Source of the DNA: JAJKIP01 sp037200685
Lineage (GTDB): Bacteria; Bacteroidota; Bacteroidia; Chitinophagales; Chitinophagaceae
Direction: 5' to 3'
Assembly (NCBI GenBank): GCA_037200685.1
Contig: JBBCIG010000006.1
Span: 1 to 64,000, forward strand
DNA: 64,000 nucleotides
A program made the translations under genes and the position numbers. Numbering within the stretch: position 1 is the first letter of the stretch; the number at the start of each line of letters is the position of its first letter. The notes below the pieces were generated by a model that made no database searches, was not told where the DNA came from, and worked only from the letters and a program-made list of their open reading frames with translations. Below, piece by piece: positions 49,927 to 59,315 of this stretch.

Positions 49927-50742
49927 TTATAAACGGAGAAGACTGTCAGCTTCTTGTGAAATAATCTAAAATCATTCAGGTCGTTATGACTTCCTTTTTC
50001 AATAGTGATTAACTCAATTCCCGCCTTTACACGTTGTAAGCGTTGCGCTTGCTGATAAGGGATTAACCCGTCAGAGGTGCCATGAAAATAGTGATGGGTA
50101 CTTCAATCTTTTCAAAATAACGATACGTAGGAAAATGATACTTTGATAGTAAACCAACAGGGTATATAAATACATAAGTATTCATCAACGCTTCCATGCT
50201 GTTAGTACGGTGTTTCCAGGATAAGTCTTTTACAATCTTTGACAGAAGCCAGCTGCGCCGCCCACACCGTACCAAGCGACTTTCCATAAAAAATATACTG
50301 TCTTTGGAAAACCTTGACCTTGCCATTTTATAAAATTGATCGGCATCCGCATACATGGTTTCTTCCGTGCATTCCCCGGTTGTTTTACCAAAGCCCGGAT
50401 AATCTATCAACCATACTTCGTAATTGTTTTTTGTAAAAATTGGTGGCGAAAGGCGCATAGCGTTCAATATTTCTTTTATTGCCATGAAAATAAAGAACAA
50501 CGCCTTTGCATATAGAATCTCGGGACAGTGAACTGAACAATGCTGAGCGTCTTTTCATTATTCAATTCAAGGTTGATTTCTTTAAAAGGAATAGAAAAAT
50601 TGAATACATAATCAGCAGGTAATTTTTTAGGATGAAATAAAAATTTATCCTGCAGGAAATACATAGCGGCGCCACACAGAATATAGATAACGGTGATAAT
50701 TCGTAGCCACTTAAATATTTTTTTAGCCATACTTCGTTGCAT
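49927..50742 (-). CDS. Membrane-anchored alpha/beta hydrolase (frameshifted)
   Basis: About 270 residues with an N-terminal anchor helix (MAKKIFKWLRIITVIYILCG). FLFHPKKLPADYVFNFSIPF precedes the core fold. After shifts near 50485 and 50450 the strand-loop YEVWLIDYPGFGKTTGECTE is seen. Another shift gives the nucleophile elbow YGKSLGTVWAAQLAS (GKSLG, Ser nucleophile). After a shift near 50085 come HGTSDGLIPYQQAQRLQ (Asp) and GSHNDLNDFRLF (His). This is the BEM46/FrsA-like group of serine hydrolases; the natural substrate is unknown. A relative of the same design lies at 52056-52843, with a lipoprotein gene between them. Confidence 0.78.
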
Positions 50743-50760
50743 CCCGCAAAGATCAACAGA

Positions 50761-50788
50761 AAAGGGACATGAATTTTCATGTCCCTTT
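50761..50788 (-). terminator. Hairpin terminator after the lipoprotein gene
   Basis: Perfect 13-base inverted repeat (AAAGGGACATGAA / TTCATGTCCCTTT, two-base loop), 22 bases after the stop of the minus-strand lipoprotein gene and 18 bases before the hydrolase ATG. The T tract in the minus direction is short (TTTTCTGTT), so it may also act as a processing or stabilising hairpin. Confidence 0.5.
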
Positions 50789-50810
50789 AACTAAAACTTA
50801 TTTTAAACTA

Positions 50811-51962
50811 TTAATTACGCTGGTTAAAATAATCACTGATCCCGCATTCCGTCTTTGTTTGAATTTCATTCATAATAATACGGATGATCTCATCATTAGA
50901 AGGGGGGCCATTGTTCTTTTTGTTTTACCAGTTTTTTATCTTCTTCGCTCAAAGCCCTTTCATCACCTGTAAAGGAAGAAAAAACAGAAGACCAGTTATA
51001 ATCACCACGGTAGGTGCTACTCCATATAAAACGGCCGTTTATAATCACGAATCGTTGCCTGTAGCAAACCATCGGCCTGCAATGTTCTTGTCGTCGTTGT
51101 GATCTTCGCTTTAACAGTGATATATTCTTTTATACAGATCCTTGCTGTATACTATTTCCTTTGAAACAACCTGTTTGGTTACTTCTCTTGAATTACGTTG
51201 ATCACGGTAGCGGCCAATATTTACATCGCTGAAACGCATATCCACCACATTATCCATACGGATATTACGACTACCGGCTTCTGAAGAGGTGTAATAACGG
51301 TGTGAAGCTATTGTTATTATTATTGTTCAGGTAAGTCAGCATATTATAGTTGAAATTATTAAAATCATAAGAATAGGGAACTATACTGCAGTCCTTGTCT
51401 CAGCACGGGCTGTACCACCACATTCGTAACAGCGTTGGCGTACGCCTCATCCATTCTTTGTTTGATATCAAGATCGCCGGGCTTTAATGTCAACGCCCTT
51501 TGAATTCGAAATAGGCATCTTTTAAAACTTTTCTATCATTATTTTCCATCAATGCAATCCCCCTTGTCCACTCTTGCATTGGCGGCTTCTTCCTGGTAAG
51601 TAGTTATGTAAGAGGAATAATCGGTGGGTTGTACAATATCATATACAGCAGGGGACCTGCGTATAGCATCAAATAATCTTTGCAGATCCAGGTATTCACC
51701 ATAAATATTTTCCGATCTCAGGTCAGAACTGCTGTTGCTGTAATTCCTTATCCTGCTTTCATGGTCTTCCACCGCATAGCGATATGCATTTTGCAAATGT
51801 CAAGCTGGGCGGCGTCGTTCGGTTTTTTGCCAAGTTTCTTTGCGGCAAGTTCTACAGCTTCATCATATCTTCCTTTTTTGATAAAGTTTTTCGGCGGTCT
51901 TACATGAAAACAGCAAAATTGAAAGAGCAGCGAAGAAAAGGGCGTAAAGTTTTTAGTTTCAT
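50811..51962 (-). CDS. Conserved TPR-like lipoprotein (frameshifted)
   Basis: About 384 codons. ATG at 51962 (MKLKTLRPF), then after an early shift a hydrophobic stretch and a lipobox-like FSCKTAEKLYQKGRYDEAVE. The first 60 residues form a TPR-like hairpin (YDEAVELAAKKLGKKPND). A central part has LQNAYRYAVEDHESRIRNYS and RSPAVYDIVQPTDYSSYITT. A long beta-rich half contains NIRMDNVVDMRFSDVNIGRY, FIWSSTYRGDYNWSSVF and SEEDKKLVKQKEQWPPSNDE. Ends FNQRN at 50811. Many indels, for example near 51905, 51800, 51560, 51480, 51330 and 50920. A Bacteroidota-conserved cell-envelope protein whose function I do not know. Confidence 0.65.
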
Positions 51963-52055
51963 AAATAGTTCATTTCTTGTACGACGTACAACTGTCGCAG
52001 GAGTAACAACCTGTTTCGGCAATTAAAATATTCTTAACAGATTGGTTAAACAAAG

Positions 52056-52843
52056 TTAATATTTCAATATATCGCGGACGAAATTATGATACTCGTCATA
52101 ATCCGGAAGGTTATTATGACCGCCGCCATGGATACGTATCAAAGTTATTTTATGCGGGTTTATTTTTTGCAACCGTTCGCTGTGCCGGATAGGGATCAGC
52201 CAGTCCTTTGTTCCATGTATAATATATGTATGGCAATTCACCCGTTTCAGCCATTTATCGTGCGGAGGTGGTAACGAAGTACAAACCGTACAGGCAAAAT
52301 AGGCAGGAAACGTTCAACCACTTTTAAAAAACTATAATAAGGCGCATCCAGTATTAAGTACCGCGGCTTATTTTCCGAAGCGATTTTGCTGGCAAAGCCA
52401 CTGCTCGATGCTACGGCCGTATACAAAAATATGATGTTCTTCATATTTTTCTCTCAATCGTTCATACACGAATTGCATATCATCCAGCATTTCTTTTTCA
52501 CTTCGCTTGCCCGTGCTTTTGCCAAACCCGCGGTAATCTACCAGCACCACATCATAATTATAGCGATAAAAATCACGGGCATATTTCGCCCAACCTTTAA
52601 TACTTCTTGTGTTTCCATGAAAATAAAGATAAGCCCATCCGGTTTGTCACGAAAAAAAATGCAGCCCGTTAATACTAACGCCGGGTTCTACATCAAAAAA
52701 ATATTCCCTGAACGGGATATCATATTTGAATTTGAAATCTTGTTTTAATTTTTCCGGTTTGAAAATAAATTTCTCCTGGAAAAATAAGCAAGTATGGAGA
52801 GCAGCACGATGCCGCCGAGGATATACCAGTTAAAATTGGGCAA
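52056..52843 (-). CDS. Membrane-anchored alpha/beta hydrolase, paralogue (frameshifted)
   Basis: About 260 residues. No ATG fits; a TTG at 52843 (LPNFNWYILGGIVLLSILAY) would give an anchor helix. FIFKPEKLKQDFKFKYDIPF and REYFFDVEPGVSINGLHFF lead to FIFHGNTRSIKGWAKYARDF. Then VVLVDYRGFGKSTGKRSEKE, the elbow FVYGRSIGS (GRSIG, Ser), RYLILDAPYYSFLKVVERFL, YIIHGTKDWLIPIRHSERLQ (Asp) and RIHGGGHNNLPDYDEYHNFV (His). Shifts near 52800, 52650, 52430 and 52245. It resembles the hydrolase at 49927-50742 in order and anchoring, so the two are probably paralogues. Enzyme class (esterase, peptidase or thioesterase) cannot be set. Confidence 0.75.
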
Positions 52844-52963
52844 ATCAGTTTGTGGTTTATAGTTGTTGTTGGTTATTCTTCGGGCTGAAATTACATTACT
52901 TTAATGAAGTGCGGTAGTAAAATAACTTTGCACAGTTCTAATTATATGTAAGAATTTTTTGAA

Positions 52964-53046
52964 CCCAGCTGTTGTGCTACTATCATCGTCCCTTGCGTCG
53001 CACACTTGTACTGCATGAATTCTATTGAGCATTGTCGAAGTATCAG
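52964..53046. repeat. Interspersed intergenic repeat, copy C
   Basis: CCCAGCTGTTGTGCTACTAT, then the core TTGCGTCGCACACTTGTACT and CTATTGAGCATTGTCGAAGT. This is the inverse orientation of copy A and matches it over most of its length. It lies in a 303-base gap (52844-53146) between the hydrolase and kup. Nothing else but AT-rich sequence was seen in that gap. Confidence 0.7.
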
Positions 53047-53146
53047 CTTTTAGTAAAGTTTGCTGATCTACGAAGAGGCGAAAATTATCAGCAATAAGTA
53101 AATGGCAGAAATGTTACGAAATCAAAAACCAAAAACGATAAATTCA

Positions 53147-55130
53147 TCAATCGTCCACTCGTTTCAACTTCAGGTTCGTAACAGGCGCTACGATCAGCGG
53201 GAATTTTTCAACAGTAACATTGGCCGCATCCAGCCCGAAGCCTCTTTCTTCAGAAAGGCTATGTTCTTTCAGCCAGAAATGAGTTTCATGATCACTCTTT
53301 CCCAGAAAGGTAATTCAATATCCTGGGCTCAAGTATTTTTCCATTACCATAAATTGAAAATCACCAACGGTATTACTGCTCGCCAAACTTTCGTAACGGC
53401 TGATGATGTTCACTTCTTTGTTCGCCACCAAATCTTCCACCACTTTTCTAAACATTAAATTAATACGTGGCTCCATCCGGAACCCGAGGCGGAAATCAAT
53501 CCGGATAATATCGTTAGGAATAATATGATCCACTTTGTATTCGCAGGTATATGGGTCATCCAAAGTATCCACATGCACGAACCAATAAATATCAGCCCGC
53601 TTCGGTTTTTTATTCAGGATGGAATAAATGATCTTATGCTCAATTTCTTTGGGATTGTTGGCGCTGCTGAGATAAACAAGGTGCGTCGCATACTTTAGGT
53701 ACGGCACTGTCATTACTCAATTCCTGGATCTTGGGAATATAGTGTTCCATCCGTACAAACTCCACGTACCGGTTCTTGATCTTTCTCGCCCTGTACCATA
53801 CATACATCACCAGGAACATCAAGCCACCAACCATCAGCGTGATATAACCACCGTGAATAAATTTATCCATCAGGGCTATGAAATAACCTCAGCTCTACTG
53901 TGAAATAGGCAATCAGGAAAATGTATATCCAGACAGATTTCACCCGGTGCAGTACTAAATAATTTGCAAATAACATGGTTGTCGCCAGCATGGTCACGAT
54001 AATGGCAAGACCATAAGCCGCTTCCATGTTCGATGATTTTTGGAAATACAAAACAATACCTGCGCAACCTATAAACATTAATAAATTAATAGCGGGAATA
54101 AACAACTGTCCTTTTTCTTCCGAGGGATAACGGATCTTCACTTTTGGCCAAAGGTTCAATCGCATGGCTTCACTGATAAGCGTGAAAGCACCGGATACCA
54201 TCGCCTGGCTCGCAATGATAGCCGCCGGTTGTAGCAATGATTACACCACCGATGATAAACCATTCCGGCATCAGGTCGTAGAATGCATTAATACCCATTA
54301 ATTTTTTCAAATCAGGTGTAATCTGCAGGCCGGTAACGATGCGATAATAAATAAGCGCCTTGCCCGAAATAGTTAATCAGCAGGGCAAATTTTTACATAG
54401 ACCCATGATACCGAATATTACCCCGGCCCGCAATGTCCAAGGTCACTGTATAAAGCCTCTGCACCCGTAGTACAAAGAAACACAGCTCCCAATAACCAAA
54501 AACCATGTGGGTAAGTTCTTAAGAATTCAATAGCATAATGAGGACTAATTGCTTTGAAAATGGCAAGATCATCAAAAAGATGAATAGCACCCAGTACGGC
54601 CAGCATCGTAAACCATATAAGCATCACCGGGACCGAACATCTTGCCGATATAGGCCGATACCAATTGCTGCATGAAAAGAAAATACCGAGTATCAGCAAT
54701 ACAATAATAATGATCGTTTGGGCCGTCATATAATTGCGTAACGCTGGCAATTCCTGCAACCCTTCTACCGCAGATGTGATGGAGATAGGAGGTGTAATGA
54801 TACCATCAGCGAGGAGGGGCCGCACCGCCGATCATCGCAGGCACCACCAGCCATTTTTTTTCTTCTTCTCACCAATGCATACAAGGCGAACGTGCCGCCT
54901 TCACCACGATTATCGCTCTTAAAATAAGTATAACGTATTTAATAGTCGTTTGTAAAGTCAGCGTCCAGATGATACAGGACAACGATCCTATGCATGAGAT
55001 CTTCATTGACTACCCGGTTATTGATAATGGCATTAAATACATAGAGGGGGGATGTTCCTATTTCTCCGTAAATAATTCCTAATGCAATAAGAAGTCCTGC
55101 CGCGGTAACTTTATTGGTCGGTATTTTCAC
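53147..55130 (-). CDS. kup: Potassium uptake protein Kup (frameshifted)
   Basis: About 660 codons, the usual Kup length. Start GTG 55130 (KIPTNKVTAAGLLIALGIIY) and the N-terminal signature GEIGTSPLYVFNAI. Pieces in shifting frames give YVILILRADNRGEGGTFALY (Kup loop), then helices, AAIIASQAMVSGAFTLISEA, SEEKGQLFIPAINLLMFIGC, AAYGLAIIVTMLATTMLFAN and the soluble C-terminal part with VPYLKYATHLVYLSSANNPK, ELPFWERVIMK and VTNLKLKRVDD. Indels are many (near 54950, 54840, 54640, 54400, 54240, 53870, 53720, 53330, 53275). A proton-coupled K+ importer of the inner membrane. A TACCTTTG promoter element lies 57 bases upstream. Confidence 0.85.
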
Positions 55131-55186
55131 TTTATGAACATATTATTGTTCCGGTTCAGATGCCGGTTCTTTTTCGAATAATGCTG

Positions 55187-55194
55187 CAAAGGTA
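55187..55194 (-). promoter_or_regulatory. Bacteroidota -7 promoter element of kup
   Basis: On the minus strand TACCTTTG matches the Bacteroidota sigma-ABfr -7 consensus TAnnTTTG exactly. A TTGT stretch sits about 17 bases upstream in the place of the -33 box. Transcription would start near 55180, about 50 bases before the GTG start. Confidence 0.5.
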
Positions 55195-55380
55195 TGAGCA
55201 AAATTCAATTACAACGTACAGCTTGTTAAAAGATTGCTGGCGGCTACCATAAGTTTGCAACTTTTTTATCCAACTTCCCGTTCATGTAATATGCCCGGAC
55301 AGTGCATCATATGTAAATAAAAAGGTTACTCGGATTTGCCGGGCATCTTGTAACTTTAAACAGCAAAAAATCAGAATATT

Positions 55381-56911
55381 ATGATCAGCGGACGGAGATT
55401 TTAATTGGTCACTATGTTGCTTGCCGGATTTTCTGCAAAATCCCCAAAAAATTATCTATTCAGAACCCGACAGGAACGATACCAGGCGCATGAATATTGA
55501 GATTGTGGGAAAGGTGGGTGGCAATTTTCATGTATATAAAAACTATAATAATAAGAACTATATCGCCGTACTGGATAATGAAATGGCAGCAAACGGCGAA
55601 GGTGGAGCAGGATTACCTGCCCGATAATGACAAAGTGATTAATGTAGATTTTTTCTCCTACAGTGATTTCTTTTACATGATCTACCAGTTCCGTAAAAGA
55701 AATATTATTCACTGCGTGGCGGCGAGAATTGATGGCAATGGCAACAAGATTGGCGGCTTGATGGAACTTGACACTACACAGGTTAGTTTCGGAACTGATA
55801 ACAAAATATACACGGTACTGGCAAGCGAGGATAAAAGCAAGATCATTGTTTTCAAGATTAACAGCAAGAATAAAAAGCTGTACCATATTACTACTTCTTT
55901 ATTCGATAATAATCTTACTCTTCTTAAGAAAAGCTATTTATCCCTGAATATGGACGATAAAGATGATTTTGTCAGTGAGTTTCAACTGGATAATGAAGGC
56001 GACCTGGTATTTACCCAATACGACAGGCTCAACAGTGAAAATATCGGCAACGCTGCCCTTTGTAATAAAATATGCACAGGCGGATTCTTTCGCAATACAT
56101 CCGTTGAATTTAGAAAAAACATATCTCGACGAAATCCTTATTAAGCCCGATAAGTATAATAAAAGATATTTCATTACTTCATTTTATTACAAGCAAAGAA
56201 GAGGCAATGTAGATGGTTTTTTATTTTATGTATGGGATAAAAAATCCGGTCAACCTATCATAGAAGATACGATGACTTTCAGCGATGAGTTGAGAAGAGA
56301 GGCGAGGGGAGATGCCAGCATAAAGATGGCTTTTAATGATCATTTCATCCGGAATATATAAACAAGAAGGGATGGCGGGTTTATTATCAGCAGTGAATCC
56401 TATTCTACTTATAACAGGGGTAACCGGCTGGAACCGCTGGAATTATCTCTATTGGTTCTCCTTACATGCGGTCGTATGATTATTATTCTTATTATTCTCC
56501 ATATTACGGCGGGTCATGGTGGAACAGGGGAAATGACTTCCAGTCCGTACGATACGAGGCGGATAATATCTCCGTATTATCATTTAACGGGCCATGGACA
56601 AAAAGAATGGAGCGTTGTGATCGCCAAAAGTCAGTTCGATGACCAGACGGACTATTTACTATCTTACCAGATCATGAATACAGGTGGATCGATACATTTC
56701 TTATTTAATCAAATGGAGAAAAGGGTACAGTTGCTGAACGATTTTACACTGCAACCGGATGGTAAGATTAACCGTAATCCCTACGTTGAAAAACCTTGAT
56801 AAAGGCTTTGATTTTATGCCAAGGCTTGCCAAACAGGTAAGTTCAAGGCAAATGATAGTACCTTGCGTGAATAACAGGAATTATATTTGTTTTGCCAAAA
56901 TAGAGTTATGA
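55381..56911 (+). CDS. Conserved secreted hypothetical protein (frameshifted)
   Basis: About 510 codons. ATG at 55381, a short signal-like start (LVTMLLAGFSA after a shift), then KIIYSEPDRNDTRRMNIEIV and GKVGGNFHVYKNYNNKNYIA. Further pieces give DNDKVINVDFFSYSDFFYMI, NIIHCVAARIDGNGNKIGGL, ADSFAIHPLNLEKTYLDEIL and KRYFITSFYYKQRRGNVDGF. Then DYYSYYSPYYGGSWW and TLKNLDKGFDFMPRLAKQVS, ending NYICFAKIEL at 56911. The repeated strands suggest a beta-propeller or similar beta-rich fold. The pattern is familiar from Bacteroidota conserved proteins but I know no function. Shifts near 55405, 55590, 56060, 56360, 56560 and 56790. Confidence 0.6.
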
Positions 56912-56940
56912 CTAAACCAACATAACTTTTCCAATTATCC

Positions 56941-58013
56941 GTGATAGGAATATTTAAACAGAAAATCCAATTAACCTTTTAGTGCTGTTTTTAACAGGCA
57001 TTCTTATCAAATTGCCGATGTTTATAAATCCGCACGGCCCCGTTATCCGCAGTTCCGATGGGGTATTTGTACGAAGGAATTATAAAATTTCTTGAACCTG
57101 CTGCAAAGTCTTTTTCTCTTTTATTTCCTATACTCAGTTTTCACTTTTATTCATCCAGGCTTTTGTTCTTACACGCTTTATAAATAGCCAGCGGATGACA
57201 AGCAAGACAAATTATTTGCCCGGCCTTGCTTATATAACTCATCACTTCTTTGTTACCGGAGTGGAATTATTTTTCCGCACCGTTGCTTATCAATAGTATT
57301 CTTTTATTTATACTTTCCGGATTGTTCCGCATTTACGGGCAACAAAATGCAAAAGCGAACATCTTTAATATTGGCGTCGCTTTGGGCATTGCGGCATTTC
57401 TTTTTGTTCCTTCCCTCACGTTTATTATCTGGATATTCCTGGCTTTATTGATCATGCGGCCTTTTATTATTACTGAATGGTTGATTTGTATTTTAGGTAT
57501 TACCACGCCGTTTTATTTTTATGCTATTTATATTGTTATTGCCGGCAAATGGAGTTGGGAAGCATTTTTACCACAGATCACTATCGGGGTACCTTCTTTA
57601 AAACAATCTGCATGGTTGGCCGGCAGCGTGTTTTTGATCATGATTCCTTTTTTAAGCGGCGGTTATTATATCCAGCAAAATCTTCGCCGCATGCTGATCA
57701 ATGTGCGGAAAGGCTGGAGCCTCTTATTGCTCTATTTATTTGCCGCATTATTATTGCCATTCGTCAATACCAGCGATACGTTTGAGAACTGGATAATGGC
57801 AATGGTGCCTATGGCCGCCTTTCATGCCTGCACTTACGTTTATTCTGCGTGGCGGGTATACCCTCAGCTCATTTTCTGGTTGACGGTTTTATTTATTTTG
57901 GCGTATCAATATTCAAGTGTGGGACCGGGATGGTGATAGCGGACCTTTTACTCACATTTGCAGCACAACTCCGGCGGCGAAAACCCTATTTCTTATCTTT
58001 TGAGCTTAATTAA
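56941..58013 (+). CDS. Conserved membrane protein, DUF6427-like (frameshifted)
   Basis: GTG start at 56941 (IGIFKQK), then, after a shift near 56975, LPMFINPHGPVIRSSDGVLY and EGIIKFLEPAAKSFSLLFP. A further shift near 57240 leads to the intact main piece with about eight helices (LPEWNYFSAPLLINSILLFI, ANIFNIGVALGIAAFLFVPS, IIWIFLALLIMRPFIITEWL). The C-terminal end MVIADLLLTFAAQLRRRKPY closes at 58013 after a shift near 57930. About 355 residues. It looks like the DUF6427 family of Bacteroidota inner-membrane proteins, which lie near purine or cell-envelope genes; function unknown. Eight bases before purQ on the same strand. Confidence 0.6.
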
Positions 58014-58021
58014 TCATCAAC

Positions 58022-58701
58022 ATGAAATTTGAGTAGTTGTTTTCCCGGGATCTAATTGCGACAGGGATATGCAGGAATGCATTGCAGGACGATCTGCAAC
58101 AGGAAGTGACCATGCTATGGCATAAAGACAAAGACCTGGGTAAATTTGATACGGATGATTGTATCATTCTCCCCGGTGGATTTTTCTTATGGTGATTACC
58201 TCCGTTGCGGCGCCATCGCCCGTTTCAGCCCGATGATGCAGAGTGTGATTGATTTTGCGAATGCAGGAGGTAAAGTGTTCGGGGTTTGTAATGGTTTCCA
58301 GATTTTATGCGAATTCTCATTTATTGCCCGGCGCTTTATTAAGAAATGCCAACCAGCAATTTGTTTGTAAAAATGTTTACCTGACCAATCACTCCGGCAA
58401 AATTTATAAGATACCTGTAGCTCATGGTGAGGGCAGGTATTATGCGGATGAAAAAATATTGCATGAGCTGGAAGCCAACGGGCAGGTGATATTTTATTAT
58501 TGCGATGAAAATGGTACTATAAACGCAGGCGCTAACCCCAATGGCGCTATCCGTAATATCGCCGGCATTTGTAATGCCAACCGCAATGTTTTTGGCATGA
58601 TGCCCCACCCGGAAAGGGCTTGTTCCGATGTTTTGGGCAATATCGATGGGCGGGAAATCATCAAAAACCTGCTGATGGCCGAGCAACTTGTGGCCCAGTA
58701 A
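58022..58701 (+). CDS. purQ: Phosphoribosylformylglycinamidine synthase subunit PurQ (frameshifted)
   Basis: About 226 residues. ATG 58022, then VVVFPGSNCDRDM with a missing base in the third codon region. Shifts near 58075 and 58185 lead to DDCIILPGG, FSYGDYLRCGAIARFSPMMQ, VFGVCNGFQILCE (catalytic Cys in GVCNGFQ), LPGALLRNANQQFVCKNVYL and FGMMPHPERACSDVLGNIDG (His and Glu of the triad). It supplies ammonia from glutamine to PurL in the fourth step of de novo purine synthesis. No purS or purL is adjacent. Because this gene is essential for purine prototrophy, its three indels speak for sequence errors rather than gene decay. Confidence 0.85.
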
Positions 58702-58762
58702 TTCCATCCTGTTTTAGCATCGTTTTGTCACTTTTATTATATGTTTAAAAGATGCTATTGTT

Positions 58763-58770
58763 TACCTTTG
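58763..58770 (+). promoter_or_regulatory. Bacteroidota -7 promoter element of the DsbC-like gene
   Basis: TACCTTTG, an exact match to TAnnTTTG, 20 bases before the GTG start of the gene at 58790. No clear -33 box at the right distance was seen. Confidence 0.4.
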
Positions 58771-58789
58771 GTTTCTTAAAATTGATGTT

Positions 58790-59244
58790 GTGAAAAAATT
58801 GTTTTTCTTTTTTGTAATAACAGCAATAAACGCTAGCCGGGAATGCACAGTTGCTGAACCCGGTCAACTGGACTTTTTCGTCAAAAAAGCTGGCTGATAA
58901 AAACATACGAACTACACCTGACAGCCACGATCCAATCGGGCTGGCATTTATATTCCCAATCACAACCGGATGATGCTATTGCAGAACCAACGCTGGTGAA
59001 GTTTAATAACAATCCTTTGCTGACACTGGATGGCAAGATCAAAGAAGACGGTAAGCTGGAAAAATTTCATGATGCTAAATTAGCTGTATCCGCTCACCAG
59101 TATTCAACAAAAGTAGATTTTGTGCAAGTAGTGAAGCTGAAAGCGAATGCAAAGACAGCGGTAAGTGGCAGCCTGCGCTTTCAAACCTGTAATGATGAAA
59201 AATGCCTTCCCCCGAAAACAATCACTTTCAATGTGGCGTTATAA
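58790..59244 (+). CDS. Secreted DsbC/DsbD-N-like disulfide corrector domain protein (frameshifted)
   Basis: About 150 residues with GTG start at 58790 (KKLFFFFVITAINA, signal-like). After shifts near 58845 and 58890 come NPVNWTFSSKKLADKTYELH, LTATIQSGWHLYSQSQPDDA and TLVKFNNNPLLTLDGKIKED. The end is LRFQTCNDEKCLPPKTITFN. The final CNDEKCLPP is the motif of the DsbD N-terminal/DsbC domain (PF11412), where the Cys pair exchanges disulfides. It is a single-domain periplasmic protein placed just before dsbD, separated by a terminator, and likely feeds on the electrons DsbD delivers. Confidence 0.72.
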
Positions 59245-59273
59245 GTAAGTAAAAGAAATTATTTTTATATTAA

Positions 59274-59301
59274 CGGGTTCTTTTTAGAACTCGTTTTTTT
59301 T
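59274..59301 (+). terminator. Rho-independent terminator before dsbD
   Basis: Stem CGGGTTCT / AGAACTCG (eight pairs, one G-T), loop TTTT, then TTTTTTTT. Thirty bases after the stop of the DsbC-like gene and just before dsbD, so dsbD probably has its own promoter or depends on read-through. Confidence 0.75.
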
Positions 59302-59315
59302 AAAGACCGGAAACG

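Noticed and set aside
55291..55345. Riboswitch-like element (ATGCCCGG / CCGGGCAT arms) before the gene at 55381
   Set aside because: Only eight pairs with a 40-base loop; no known riboswitch core was recognised.
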